A stretch of DNA of 64,000 bases, taken from contig NZ_MOBX01000013.1 of assembly GCF_003732425.1 (NCBI RefSeq), forward strand, positions 186,001 through 250,000, written 5' to 3'. Shown here one piece after another: positions 1 to 8,864 of the stretch; positions within the stretch are counted from its first letter, which is position 1; each line of letters begins with the position of its first letter. Under the pieces are notes generated by a model. That model ran no database searches. It was given only the letters and a program-made list of their open reading frames with translations, and was not told where the DNA came from. The position numbers and the translations under genes are program-made. Origin of the DNA: Pseudomonas fluorescens. GTDB lineage: Bacteria > Pseudomonadota > Gammaproteobacteria > Pseudomonadales > Pseudomonadaceae.

Positions 1-351
1 ATCCTGCAAAAATGTGTTTGTGATGAGATCCAGCTACTGCATTATCGGAAAAAGAGGCAGGAACTTTAATGTTCTCCGTTCAAGTCATGGACTCAACACA
101 CGGTGCCGGACACAACATTGAGATGACCGCCGCGAGTGCGAGCGCCGTTTCGTAGGCAGGCTTCCTCGTTGCAAGATAATCAGTGGTAGCGTGTGGTATT
201 CCAGCAATCGAGGTAGATCCAAAGTAACAAGTCCAGGCAAAGCTACTTTTGAAATGTACTCAATGGGTGACTTCCTTGCTCCGCACCTTGTTGTTTGGGA
301 TGTCATTCGCACGCGCCGAATTATCCGCAATGCGACTGCGCAAACATCAGC
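1..351. other. Left-edge stretch without a recognisable gene
   Basis: No reading frame here has a convincing ribosome binding site or a protein I recognise. The longest open frames are short and poor in features. It lies just beyond the stop of the first LysR gene, so it may hold that gene's 3' region. I see no strong hairpin with a T-tract, repeat or tRNA in it. Confidence 0.5.
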
Positions 352-1257
352 TTATACCTGCGCTGACATCCGATGATTCTCCAGCAAAAAGTCGACGAAC
401 AATCGCACCCGCGCCGGCATCGCCGCGCCGCCGACGAACACCGCATGAATCGGTTCCTGATCCCCGGGATTCCAGTCTTCCAGCAGCGCAATCAGGTCGC
501 CGCGCTGCAGATCCTCGCTCACGCTGAACATACCGATACGGGCAATCCCGGCGCCCACTCGCGCGAGTTGTGCCAGCGCTTCACCGCTGCTGCATTCGAT
601 GTTGCCGCTGACCTTCAGGGAAAACGCTTTGCCATCGCGGATAAATGGCCAGTTGGGTTCGGCACGCTTGAAATTGAAGCGCAGGCAGTTGTGTTGTAGC
701 AGGTCTTCCGGTTCCTGGGGGATGCCGTGGCGTTGCAGATACTCGGGCGATGCCACCACAACCTGGCCGGTGTCGCCGATCCTGCGTGCGGTCAGCGGGC
801 TGTCGGGCAGATGGCCAAAGCGCACCGCGACGTCGGCCTGCCCGCCGAGAATGTCGACCACTTCGTCGCCAAGGGTGAGGTCGACGACGATGTTCGGGTA
901 ACGGGCGCTGAAGGCTGCGACCAACGGAACGATGGCCAGGCGCCCATGGCCAAGGGCGGCACTGACCCGTAATCGCCCTCTGGGCACGCCTTGATCGGCG
1001 ATGGCTTCTTCGACCTCGTCCATGTCGGCGAGGATACGCCGGGCGCCGCGCAGGAACGCTTCGCCCTCGGCCGTGAAGGTGATCGCTCGGGTGGTGCGCA
1101 ACAGCAGGCGGGTGCCCAGCCGTTGCTCGGTGCGCGCGATGATCCGACTGACCGCCGAGGGCGTCAGGCCCAGTGCACGCGCGGCGGCCGACAGGCTGCC
1201 TTCCTGCGCCACGGTGGTGAACACGCTCATTTCACCTGACCTGCCGTTGAAATCCAC
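352..1257 (-). CDS. LysR-family transcriptional regulator
   Basis: A 301-residue protein of normal LysR length. The N-terminal winged helix-turn-helix is clear at about residues 17-45 (LSAAARALGLTPSAVSR), followed by a type 2 periplasmic-binding-protein fold for a small effector. The start is a GTG preceded by AGGAGG at five-base spacing, better than the internal ATG ten codons later. It is divergent from an MFS carrier across a 94-base gap, the usual layout for a LysR protein controlling the neighbouring carrier and itself. The effector cannot be read from sequence. Its subgroup is the CrgA/DmlR-like one that ends in a hydrophobic VDFLLE segment. The family call is secure; the target is inference. 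Confidence 0.9.
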   Translation of the reverse strand: MDFNGRSGEMSVFTTVAQEGSLSAAARALGLTPSAVSRIIARTEQRLGTRLLLRTTRAITFTAEGEAFLRGARRILADMDEVEEAIADQGVPRGRLRVSAALGHGRLAIVPLVAAFSARYPNIVVDLTLGDEVVDILGGQADVAVRFGHLPDSPLTARRIGDTGQVVVASPEYLQRHGIPQEPEDLLQHNCLRFNFKRAEPNWPFIRDGKAFSLKVSGNIECSSGEALAQLARVGAGIARIGMFSVSEDLQRGDLIALLEDWNPGDQEPIHAVFVGGAAMPARVRLFVDFLLENHRMSAQV

Positions 1258-1351
1258 TTGTGCCTCCTACGCAAAGGTGATTGCCAAAAATGCTATCTAC
1301 CGCCTGAAAAGACGGGATCGTAGCATTGGCGGCATAGATAAGGAGCTTTCC

Positions 1352-2518
1352 ATGCGTATCAATCCACCACTTGTTGCACTCGCCATCGGTGCCTTCGGCA
1401 TCGGCGTTACAGAATTTGCCCCCATGGGCATGTTGCCGGGTATCGCCGCGGATCTGGGCGTTTCCATTCCCGCTGCCGGTTTGTTGGTCAGCGCTTATGC
1501 GCTGGGCGTATTGCTCGGCGCACCACTGATGACCCTGACCACCGGCAAGATTCCCCGGCGCTCTCTGCTGATCGGGCTCATGGCGATTTTCACCCTGGGT
1601 AATCTGATGTCAGCCTTGGCCACCGATTACTACAGCCTCATGGTCGCCAGGGTGGTGACCTCACTGAACCACGGTGCCTTTTTTGGCGTTGGCTCGATCG
1701 TCGCCGCCACCCTGGTCGCCCCGGAGAAACGTGCCGGGGCGGTTGCGGCGATGTTCATGGGCCTGACCCTGGCGACCATCGGCGGTGTGCCGCTGGCTGC
1801 CTGGTTTGGCGAACTGTTCGGTTGGCGCACCGCGTTCTGGGGGATTACCGGCCTGGGCGTGGTGACCATGGCCGCGTTGTGGTTCGCCTTGCCCAACGTG
1901 CGGGCGCCGCAAAGCGTCGGTGTCATGGCGGAAATTCGAGTGTTGGGCCGCGGCCCGGTGCTGGCCGCGCTGGCTCTGACTGTCGTCGGCTCAAGCGCCA
2001 TGTTTACCGTGTTCACTTACATCGCGCCAATCCTCAGCAGCGAAACCCATGCGTCCACCGCCTTCATCACTGCCATGCTGATGCTCTACGGTGTCGGGTT
2101 GACGCTGGGCAACATGTGGGGCGGCAAGGCCGCTGACCGCTCGATAGATCGCACCCTGATCGTCTCGCTGAGCGTGCTGATTCTGGTCTTGTTGGCGTTC
2201 ACCGTACTGATGCGTTGGCCGCTGCCGGCCGCCGTGGCCATCCTGATCTGGGGTATCGCCAGTTTTGCCTTGGTGCCGCCGCTACAGATGCGCGTCATGG
2301 AAGCGGCGAAGGACGCGCCCAATCTGGCTTCGGCAGTGAATATCGGCGCCTTCAACTTCGGCAACGCGATTGGCGCGGCGCTGGGCGGTGCGGTGATCAG
2401 CAGCGGGCTCGGTTATCCGGCGATCTCCCTGGCCGGCGCGGCAATGGCGGGCCTGGGGCTGCTGATGGTGTTGGCGTTTGCGTGGCGCTCCAGAATGACT
2501 GAAGCCGCGGTGGTGTGA
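1352..2518 (+). CDS. MFS transporter, AraJ/drug:H+ antiporter-1 type
   Basis: A 388-residue inner-membrane carrier with about 12 hydrophobic segments. The N-terminus (IGAFGIGVTEFAPMGMLPG) is the signature of the AraJ/arabinose-efflux-like DHA1 subgroup, in which motif C-type glycines line the central cavity. The start is the ATG at 1352, preceded by AAGGAG. The same frame stays open much further upstream but has no signal there and runs antisense through the LysR gene. Proton-driven efflux of a small sugar-like or drug-like compound is the family role; the substrate is unknown. The divergent LysR gene is the likely regulator. The next gene is convergent. Confidence 0.88.
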   Translation: MRINPPLVALAIGAFGIGVTEFAPMGMLPGIAADLGVSIPAAGLLVSAYALGVLLGAPLMTLTTGKIPRRSLLIGLMAIFTLGNLMSALATDYYSLMVARVVTSLNHGAFFGVGSIVAATLVAPEKRAGAVAAMFMGLTLATIGGVPLAAWFGELFGWRTAFWGITGLGVVTMAALWFALPNVRAPQSVGVMAEIRVLGRGPVLAALALTVVGSSAMFTVFTYIAPILSSETHASTAFITAMLMLYGVGLTLGNMWGGKAADRSIDRTLIVSLSVLILVLLAFTVLMRWPLPAAVAILIWGIASFALVPPLQMRVMEAAKDAPNLASAVNIGAFNFGNAIGAALGGAVISSGLGYPAISLAGAAMAGLGLLMVLAFAWRSRMTEAAVV

Positions 2519-2674
2519 CGATTCGTTACTCTCGATAAGTGGTGGCGAGTGGCAGGTTCCTGCCGTGGCTGACCCGCAGATACGACCGCAGGCGCCTGCC
2601 GCCCAATCTCAAACGCATCCGTCATATTGTGGTCGAGCGATTTGATTTGGGTGGCAGGAGAGGGCGAAGCGGTG

Positions 2675-3130
2675 TCAGTGATCGGCTGCCTGACGCCGCA
2701 GCAAGTCATCGACGGCCCGGATGGCAAGGGGATATCCGTCGGCGCCCATGCCGCAAATCACCGCATTGGCCACGCCAGACATTATTGAGTGGCGGTGCAG
2801 CTCGTCCCGTGCATGGATGTTCGACAGATGCAGCTCAATCAGCGGTGCGGCGAGCAGCTTCAGCGCATCCAGTACCGGAATGGAGTGGAACGACAGGCCG
2901 GCCGGGTTGATGATGACGGCCGCGCCTTGCTCGAAAGCCTCTTGAATCCAGTCGACCATCACACCTTCGTGGTTGGTTTGGCGAAAGTCGCATATCAGGT
3001 CAAGTTCCGCGGCCAGTTTTTCACTGCGTTGCCGGATCTGCTCGAGCGTGGTGTGGCCGTAAATGTGCGGCTCACGGCGACCCAGCAGGTTGAGGTTTGG
3101 GCCGTTGAGGATGAAGACAGTGCGATTCAT
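2675..3130 (-). CDS. aroQ: Type II 3-dehydroquinate dehydratase, variant active site
   Basis: A 151-residue protein of the dodecameric type II dehydroquinase family, which interconverts 3-dehydroquinate and 3-dehydroshikimate. Family landmarks sit at canonical positions: NGPNLNLLG at 10-17, Arg19, Tyr24, Asn75, Asp88, Glu99, His101 and Arg108. Two substrate-binding positions differ. Residue 81 is Phe with His at 82, where His81 is usual. Residue 112 is His with Arg at 113, where Arg112 is usual. The gene follows an MHS carrier gene by 15 bases and shares its direction, with a good AGGA site. That context suggests a catabolic quinate/shikimate role rather than the housekeeping aromatic pathway, or a related substrate. 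The family is secure; the exact substrate is open. Confidence 0.9.
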   Translation of the reverse strand: MNRTVFILNGPNLNLLGRREPHIYGHTTLEQIRQRSEKLAAELDLICDFRQTNHEGVMVDWIQEAFEQGAAVIINPAGLSFHSIPVLDALKLLAAPLIELHLSNIHARDELHRHSIMSGVANAVICGMGADGYPLAIRAVDDLLRRQAADH

Positions 3131-3145
3131 GGTTGTCCTGCTGCG

Positions 3146-4516
3146 TTATTTGGAAAGAAGGGCGGTAGCGCGAGTGTCGAGAGCATCGTCGTTGGCGACG
3201 GCGTTCAGGTCGATGCCGCGGGTTTCCGGGCCGATGACAATCATGGCCAGGGAGATCAGGTTGATCACCGCGCACAAGGTCACCAGCGGCCACGGCGAGT
3301 TGTTCGACTGGCTCATCAGCCACACGGCGATCATCGGCATCGGCCCACCGATGACCAGGTTGGCGCCGGTGTAGGCCAGTGCCGAACCCGAATAGCGGAC
3401 CTGGGTCGGGAACGCCTCGGCGAAGGCCACAGGCTGGATCCCGCTCTGAAACTGGGTGAAGCCCAGGAATAGACCCATGATTGCCATGATGGCTGGAACG
3501 TTCAGCGTGTTGAGGATCGGGAAGTACACGAACAGGATCAGCAACGTCATGCATGAACCCAGCGCCAATGCCTTTTTTCGGCCCCAGCGATCGGAAAGAT
3601 AACCGCCAGCCAACGCACCGAAAATCGCGCAGACGTTAGCCACCATCAGCGACATGAAGCCCGTCGACTGACTGAAGCCCAAGTGCTTGGTCAGGTAGCT
3701 GAGGGAGAAAATCACGATCAGATAGAACAGCGCAGCGGGCGAGCAGAAAAACAGCATCAGGCGCAGGATGGTTTTGTAGTGGCTACCGACCGCGGATTTG
3801 AGCGGGCTTTTTTCCTGTTTGACCGGGGTCTTTTTCAAGGCCACGAAAGCCGGGGTCTCATCGACTTTCAGGCGGATGAAGATGGCCACCACGACCAGCA
3901 CGAAGCTCATCAGGAACGGAATTCGCCAGCCAAAGCTTTCAAATTGCTCGCCTGAAAGTGTCGCGGCCAGGCCCATCAACACACCGTTGGCCAATATCTG
4001 GCTGAGCGGTGAGCACAAGCCGAGCATGCCGGAATACCGTCCTCGGCGATCGGGGGAGGCGTGTTCCAGCGCCATCAGTTGCGCGCCAGTGGACTCGCCG
4101 CCCAGCGCAAAGCCTTGAATGATCCGCAGCAGCACCAGCAGGATCGGCGCCCAGATACCCACCTGAGCGTAGGTGGGCAACAAGCCCATCAGCACCGAAG
4201 CCAGGCCCATCATGGTCACGGTGGCCAGCATCAGGTTGCGGCGGCCAAGTTTGTCACCCAGGTAGCCACAGGTAATGGCACCCAATGGCCGAGCGGCCAG
4301 GCCGACACCAAAGGTTGCCAGGGAAGCAAGCAGGCCCGCGGTCGGCTCCATGGCCGGGAAAAACAATTTGGGCAAAATGGTCGCGGACATCGCGCCATAC
4401 AGCGTGAAGTCGAACCACTCCAGGGCCGTGCCGATGGTCGCAGCGGTCACCGCTTTGCGAGGCATGCGCGAATCATGAGTCTCGTGACTGATTGTGCTCA
4501 TAAGGGTGCTCGTCAT
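3146..4516 (-). CDS. MFS transporter, metabolite:H+ symporter (MHS) family
   Basis: About 456 residues and 12 membrane segments. The N-terminal ALEWFDFTLYGAMSA and the loop GDKLGRRNLML are typical of the MHS group (ShiA, KgtP, ProP, citrate carriers), which import carboxylates with protons. The start is uncertain: ATGs at 4516 and 4501 both precede the conserved part and neither has a strong ribosome site. The downstream dehydroquinase gene is 15 bases away on the same strand, so uptake of shikimate, quinate or dehydroshikimate is a reasonable inference. The LysR gene at 4670 diverges from it and is the likely regulator. Confidence 0.88.
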   Translation of the reverse strand: MTSTLMSTISHETHDSRMPRKAVTAATIGTALEWFDFTLYGAMSATILPKLFFPAMEPTAGLLASLATFGVGLAARPLGAITCGYLGDKLGRRNLMLATVTMMGLASVLMGLLPTYAQVGIWAPILLVLLRIIQGFALGGESTGAQLMALEHASPDRRGRYSGMLGLCSPLSQILANGVLMGLAATLSGEQFESFGWRIPFLMSFVLVVVAIFIRLKVDETPAFVALKKTPVKQEKSPLKSAVGSHYKTILRLMLFFCSPAALFYLIVIFSLSYLTKHLGFSQSTGFMSLMVANVCAIFGALAGGYLSDRWGRKKALALGSCMTLLILFVYFPILNTLNVPAIMAIMGLFLGFTQFQSGIQPVAFAEAFPTQVRYSGSALAYTGANLVIGGPMPMIAVWLMSQSNNSPWPLVTLCAVINLISLAMIVIGPETRGIDLNAVANDDALDTRATALLSK

Positions 4517-4669
4517 TATTTTTATAGCGTCGGGATGCCGGGACGGTTCTGCGCGGTAACAACGCAATTGGCAGGAATCGTCGAGGTGGCTAGACGTTAG
4601 CGCATCCCGCTTGCAGAATAATTATCGAAATCACGATAAATAGATAAGCCAGCCTTATGAGTAGCGAAT

Positions 4670-5554
4670 ATGGAACTGCGTCATCTGAAAGCATTTGTCG
4701 TTGCCGCTGACCTGCAGCACTTCAGTCGGGCGGCTGAGCAATTGGGCGTTGCGCAGCCGGCACTGAGCCAGTTGATGCGAACCCTGGAGTCCGAGCTGGG
4801 GTTGGCATTGTTCCGCCGGGAAAACCGCGGCGTCGCGTTGACCGCTGCCGGCGAGGCATTTTTGCCCCATGCGCGACAGTCCATCGAATCCAGCGAACTG
4901 GCGATTGCCGCTGCACGGCGGGCGCGCCGTGGTGAAGTGGGCGAGATCAACATCGGCTATCACTCGGCCTTGTTCGAGGCCAATTTGCCGCAGTTGTTGC
5001 GGCATTACTTCAGCACTTTCCCGGAAGTCAAAGTGTCGCTGGTGGACGCCGGTATTCGCGCGCAGTTCGACATGTTGCTCGACCACAAGCTTGACCTGGC
5101 CTTCGCCCGGGTCTTCAAGGACCACCTGCCGGATCGCCTGCGCACCCATCATTTCAGCCAGTCGAGGCTGGTCTTGCTGATGCCGGACAACCATGACATG
5201 GCGGACAGTTTTACCGGCGAACTGGCGACGCTGCGCCATGAGAAATTCGTGTTTCTGCAGGACAGCGCCGGCATCGGTCTGACCTCACACACCCTCCAGG
5301 CCTGCCGGCAGAATCAGCTGCACCCCGAGAACATCATGCATGTGCCGTCGCTGATGAGCATTCCGGGGCTGGTGGCGGCCGGCATCGGCCTGAGCATCGT
5401 CCCGGAAACAATGACGCGGTTGACCATGCCAGGCATACGCATTGTGCCGCTGGCTCAAGCGGAAATGGTCAGCGAGCTTTCGCTGATTTCGCGGATTGAT
5501 GAAAGGTCCAGCGCGGTGCTGCATTTCATTGAAGAGGCGCAGGGTTGGGGATGA
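4670..5554 (+). CDS. LysR-family transcriptional regulator
   Basis: 294 residues. It begins MELRHLKAFVVAADL, the form common in regulators of aromatic and hydroaromatic catabolism (CatR/CbnR/BenM type). The helix-turn-helix covers about residues 17-40 (FSRAAEQLGVAQPALSQ), and the rest is an effector-binding domain. It lies divergently from the MHS carrier and dehydroquinase genes with about 150 bases between, so it is probably their activator. No clear T-N11-A box could be assigned with confidence. Downstream there is a hairpin before a convergent gene. The family is certain; the inducer is inferred to be a shikimate-like acid. Confidence 0.9.
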   Translation: MELRHLKAFVVAADLQHFSRAAEQLGVAQPALSQLMRTLESELGLALFRRENRGVALTAAGEAFLPHARQSIESSELAIAAARRARRGEVGEINIGYHSALFEANLPQLLRHYFSTFPEVKVSLVDAGIRAQFDMLLDHKLDLAFARVFKDHLPDRLRTHHFSQSRLVLLMPDNHDMADSFTGELATLRHEKFVFLQDSAGIGLTSHTLQACRQNQLHPENIMHVPSLMSIPGLVAAGIGLSIVPETMTRLTMPGIRIVPLAQAEMVSELSLISRIDERSSAVLHFIEEAQGWG

Positions 5555-5690
5555 TGGAGCTGAATGCGCTTAGGAACGATCGCAGTCCGTGCCGCAGGTG
5601 GCCGTCACCGCGCTGATTGTCCATGGATGCGGATGGATTGATCGGATTCGCCCGGTTTATCCAATCTGGCGTAGTTACAAAACCTGAAAT

Positions 5691-5714
5691 CGAGGCCCGC
5701 TTTAGCGGGTCTCT
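5691..5714. terminator. Hairpin between convergent LysR genes
   Basis: GACCCGC and its complement GCGGGTC/GCGGGCC flank a TTTA/TAAA loop in the gap between two converging genes. A short pyrimidine-rich run follows on the plus strand. The shape and place fit a bidirectional terminator, though the T-tract is weak. Confidence 0.5.
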
Positions 5715-5737
5715 TTGTCCTCACCTGACCAGCCCCA

Positions 5738-6652
5738 TCAAAGCGTGGTGATCTGCCCGTTGCGATCCAGCTCATACACCTTGTTGCCCTGCAATTTCTC
5801 CTTCAACCACCGTTCCGCCTTACCCAGCGGCCGCTGCCGCGCCCAGAGCAAATCGACACCAATCTGCCAGTCGGTATGCGGATACGCCGAGAGCTGCAGC
5901 TCCACCAGCTCGCCCTTGGCCAGTTCACGCTGAACAAGCTGCCGGGGCAGGGTGGCCCAACCGAGTCCGGCGCGGACCATTTCCAATAACGCCAGATAGC
6001 TTTCCGCTTGCCACAACTGGGTCGAGCGCAGGTATTCGCTGCTCGGCAGTTTGCTCGCGTGGGCGCTGAAGGCCAGGCGGCGATGGACGTGCAGGTCGTC
6101 GAAGGTGACGTTATCGAGTTGCGCCAATGGATGGTCAGGGTGGCAGACGTGCAGCATGATCAATTTGCCCAGTTGTTGGAACGCCAGCTCCTTGGGGTAG
6201 CCGGGTTGCGAAAACGCCACGCCGAGTACCGCTTCACCGCTGCTGACCAGTTCGCTGACGTCGCCGTACACCGGATGACGGATGATCAGGTCGACAAAGG
6301 GGAACGCGGCTTCGAAGGCTTTGAGCACCGGCATGATCGGGCCGTACGGCGTTTCAATGGCGAGCGTCAGACTGGGTTCAACTTTGTCTGACAGGCAGTC
6401 GGCGTGGGCTTCGAAGGTCATGCAGCGTTCGAGCACGGCTTCGGCCTGCACCAACAATTTTTGGCCGCTGGCGGTGAGGGCGGGGCTGCGGTTGCTGCGG
6501 TCGAACAGGTCGACGCCGAGGTCGGTTTCGAGGTTGGCAATCGCCGCGCTGATGGTCGATTGGGTCTTGCCCAGTTTGCGCCCGGCGGCGGAAAACGATC
6601 CGCTTTTGACCACTTGGACGAACATCAACAGTTGATCGAGTGAGAAGCGCAA
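5738..6652 (-). CDS. LysR-family transcriptional regulator
   Basis: 304 residues with the N-terminal LysR helix-turn-helix (FSAAGRKLGKTQSTISAAI, about residues 20-38) and a ligand domain. The start appears to be TTG with GGGAG eight bases upstream. An internal ATG at 6625 would remove the conserved FSLDQLLMF segment. It diverges from a nucleobase permease and a deaminase gene, so it probably controls purine or pyrimidine salvage. An inverted repeat, CCATCG-N7-CGATGG, lies in the shared upstream region and could be its operator. The family call is firm; the role is from context. Confidence 0.88.
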   Translation of the reverse strand: MRFSLDQLLMFVQVVKSGSFSAAGRKLGKTQSTISAAIANLETDLGVDLFDRSNRSPALTASGQKLLVQAEAVLERCMTFEAHADCLSDKVEPSLTLAIETPYGPIMPVLKAFEAAFPFVDLIIRHPVYGDVSELVSSGEAVLGVAFSQPGYPKELAFQQLGKLIMLHVCHPDHPLAQLDNVTFDDLHVHRRLAFSAHASKLPSSEYLRSTQLWQAESYLALLEMVRAGLGWATLPRQLVQRELAKGELVELQLSAYPHTDWQIGVDLLWARQRPLGKAERWLKEKLQGNKVYELDRNGQITTL

Positions 6653-6711
6653 GCGGTGAACTCCCGGGTCGAAAATGAGGGTTTGGAGCGGCTAACGAAT
6701 GCCTGATTGTG

Positions 6712-6730
6712 CCATCGAAAAAAGCGATGG
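6712..6730. promoter_or_regulatory. Inverted repeat in the permease/LysR divergent region
   Basis: CCATCG and CGATGG are separated by seven bases (AAAAAAG). The repeat sits about 60 bases upstream of the LysR start and 140 bases upstream of the permease. A LysR operator is plausible but there is only one copy and no matched consensus. Confidence 0.3.
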
Positions 6731-6866
6731 TTGCTAATTTGTTTCATCGCAATAAACGTTCAACTATGGCCCCGCGTCAAACGATCTCCGGGGCGGATCT
6801 ACCTTTCAAACGCCCCTGAGCATGCCCGCGATCTCAACAGATGCCGCACCTTCAGGAGCGTGTGAA

Positions 6867-8198
6867 ATGACCCCACAACGCATTCATCCGGTGGACGAGG
6901 TTTTGCCACTGCGACAGTTGTTCACGTTTGGCTTGCAGCATGTGCTGGTGATGTACGCGGGAGCGGTGGCGGTGCCGCTGATTCTCGGCAGTGCCATGGG
7001 GCTGACCTCGGCGCAGGTGGTGTTGCTGATCAACGCCAACCTGTTGACCTCGGGTGTGGCGACGCTGATTCAAACCCTAGGTTTCTGGAAATTCGGCGCA
7101 CGGCTACCGCTGATTCAGGGCTGCTCGTTCATTGCCTTGGCGCCGATGATCATGATCGGCAAGGAATTCGGCCTCAGTCAGATTTTCGGCGCGGTGATCG
7201 CTGCTGGCTTTATCACCATTGCCCTGGCGCCGGTGTTCAGCCGCTTGCTGCGGTTTTTTCCGCCGGTGGTGATTGGCAGTCTGATCACCATCATCGGCAT
7301 CTCGCTGATGCCGGCGGCGGCGATCTGGCTGGGCGGTGGCAATCCCGACTCGGCGGATTTCGGCAATCCCGCCAACCTGTTGTTGGGTTTGGCTACGGTC
7401 AGCGTGACGCTGGTGATTTACGCCAAATTCAAGGGCTTTATCGGCAACCTCAGCGTGCTGATTGGCCTGTTTGTCGGCAGCCTGATCGCCGCGGCTTGCG
7501 GCATGACTCACTTCAATCGTGTCAGCGAAGCGGCTTGGTTTGAGCTGAGTGCGCCGATGGCCTTCGGCGCGCCGGAATTCGCGCCGGTACCGATTCTGAT
7601 CATGACCCTGGCGATGCTGGTGATCATGGCCGAGACCACCGGCAACTGCCTGGCGATCGGCAAACTGACCGGCAAACCAACCACGCAACAGACCCTTGGC
7701 AACGCGTTTCGCGCCGACGGCTTGTCGACCATGCTCGGCGGCTTGTTCAACAGCTTTCCTTACAACGCCTTCACCCAAAACACCGGTTTGATTGCGCTTT
7801 CCAACGTTAAAAGCCGCTTCGTCGTGGCCGCGGCCGGGGCAATCATGGTGCTGATGGGCTTGTTCCCCAAACTCGGCGCTTTGATTGCGGCGGTGCCGAC
7901 GCCGGTGCTCGGTGGCTGCGCAATCGTGATGTTCGGCATGACCACGGTGGCGGGGATTCAGGAGTTGTCGCGGGTGCAATTCGAAGGCACGCGCAACGGC
8001 ATCATCGTCGCGGTTTCGGTGAGTGTCGGGGTGCTGCCGATGTCCTTTCCGGCGCTGTTTGAACACGTCGGCCCGACCCTGAAACTGGTGCTCGACAGCG
8101 GGATTTTCCTCGGCGCGATCACCGCCATCGTCCTCAACATCCTGCTCAACAATGAAAAAAAATCGACTGAAACCATCGGCGTTGAACTGGCCGACTGA
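6867..8198 (+). CDS. Nucleobase:cation symporter-2 family permease
   Basis: 443 residues with about 14 hydrophobic segments. It has the NCS2 (xanthine/uracil permease) pattern: the early QHVLVMYAGAVAVPLI, and FNSFPYNAFTQNTGLI near residue 300, which is the NAT signature region. These carriers import xanthine, urate or uracil with protons. The start at 6867 has AGGAG at eight-base spacing; an in-frame ATG at 6822 has none. The deaminase gene begins 31 bases after its stop, so the pair is an operon for uptake and deamination of a base. NTGLI favours the purine (xanthine/urate) side, but specificity is not proven. Confidence 0.9.
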   Translation: MTPQRIHPVDEVLPLRQLFTFGLQHVLVMYAGAVAVPLILGSAMGLTSAQVVLLINANLLTSGVATLIQTLGFWKFGARLPLIQGCSFIALAPMIMIGKEFGLSQIFGAVIAAGFITIALAPVFSRLLRFFPPVVIGSLITIIGISLMPAAAIWLGGGNPDSADFGNPANLLLGLATVSVTLVIYAKFKGFIGNLSVLIGLFVGSLIAAACGMTHFNRVSEAAWFELSAPMAFGAPEFAPVPILIMTLAMLVIMAETTGNCLAIGKLTGKPTTQQTLGNAFRADGLSTMLGGLFNSFPYNAFTQNTGLIALSNVKSRFVVAAAGAIMVLMGLFPKLGALIAAVPTPVLGGCAIVMFGMTTVAGIQELSRVQFEGTRNGIIVAVSVSVGVLPMSFPALFEHVGPTLKLVLDSGIFLGAITAIVLNILLNNEKKSTETIGVELAD

Positions 8199-8229
8199 CC
8201 TTTTGTTTTCCACTGCCCAGGAGTTACCC

Positions 8230-8739
8230 ATGAATCAATTCACTCAGCTCATACCGGCCGGCGTCAGCGAGCTTGACCTGACGTTGCTGCGCCAGACCAT
8301 CGCCCTGTCCGAGGCATCGAAGCAACGCGGTCGCCATCCGTTCGCGGCATTGGTAGCCGATCGCAACGGCAAGGTGATTGTCGAAGCGGGGAACAACTCG
8401 ATGCCGCCAGAAGGCGATCCGACTCAGCACGCCGAGTTGGTGGCGGCTGCGGCTGCGGCAAAGTTGCTGTCACCGCAAGAGCTGGAACTGTGCACGCTGT
8501 ACACCAGCGCCGAACCTTGCTGCATGTGCGCCGGCGCGGTGTATTGGACCGGGATCGGGCGAGTGGTTTATGCCTTGTCGGAGCATGCGTTGCTGGGATT
8601 GACGGGTGACCACCCGGAGAACCCGACGTTCTCGCTGCCGTGCCGCGAGGTGTTCGCCAAGGGGCAGCGCAAGGTCAGTGTGTTGGGGCCGATGCTGGAG
8701 GGGGAGGCGGCTGAGCCGCATAAAGGGTTCTGGTCGTAA
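8230..8739 (+). CDS. Nucleoside/nucleobase deaminase (CDA superfamily)
   Basis: 169 residues. The zinc site of the cytidine-deaminase fold is complete: HAE at about residues 68-70 supplies the His ligand and catalytic Glu, and PCCMC around residue 97 supplies the two Cys ligands. Length and the AGAVYWTGIGRVVYA segment match the guanine deaminase/tRNA-adenosine-deaminase-like group rather than classical cytidine deaminase. The gene follows a purine-type permease in the same operon, so guanine or a related purine is the likely substrate. A cytosine-like base cannot be excluded. A perfect hairpin follows the stop. Confidence 0.85.
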   Translation: MNQFTQLIPAGVSELDLTLLRQTIALSEASKQRGRHPFAALVADRNGKVIVEAGNNSMPPEGDPTQHAELVAAAAAAKLLSPQELELCTLYTSAEPCCMCAGAVYWTGIGRVVYALSEHALLGLTGDHPENPTFSLPCREVFAKGQRKVSVLGPMLEGEAAEPHKGFWS

Positions 8740-8793
8740 ACTGCTGTCCGCTTAACAACGTCCAGCGAAGCGGAAGCCGTAAAAGGGATTGAA

Positions 8794-8819
8794 TGCCGCG
8801 CATCCTCGGATGCGCGGCA
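8794..8819. terminator. Strong GC hairpin after the deaminase gene
   Basis: TGCCGCGCATCC pairs perfectly with GGATGCGCGGCA across a two-base centre, giving a 10-12 bp stem. It lies between converging genes about 55 bases after the deaminase stop. There is no long T-tract, so it may end transcription weakly or stabilise 3' ends. Confidence 0.55.
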
Positions 8820-8864
8820 GGCTAGTTTCGACACTCGCGAACTATCGCCAGACGAACCGCGCTT

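Noticed and set aside
85..330. 81-codon minus-strand frame near the left edge
   Set aside because: Arg/Ser-rich composition without a ribosome site or family; treated as chance.
1001..1351. Upstream extension of the first MFS gene
   Set aside because: The frame is open through the antisense of the LysR gene, but the carrier homology and ribosome site begin at 1352.
7104..8231. 375-codon open frame opposite the nucleobase permease
   Set aside because: Rich in His, Arg and Gln as expected of a shadow of a hydrophobic membrane protein; no family match and no start signal.
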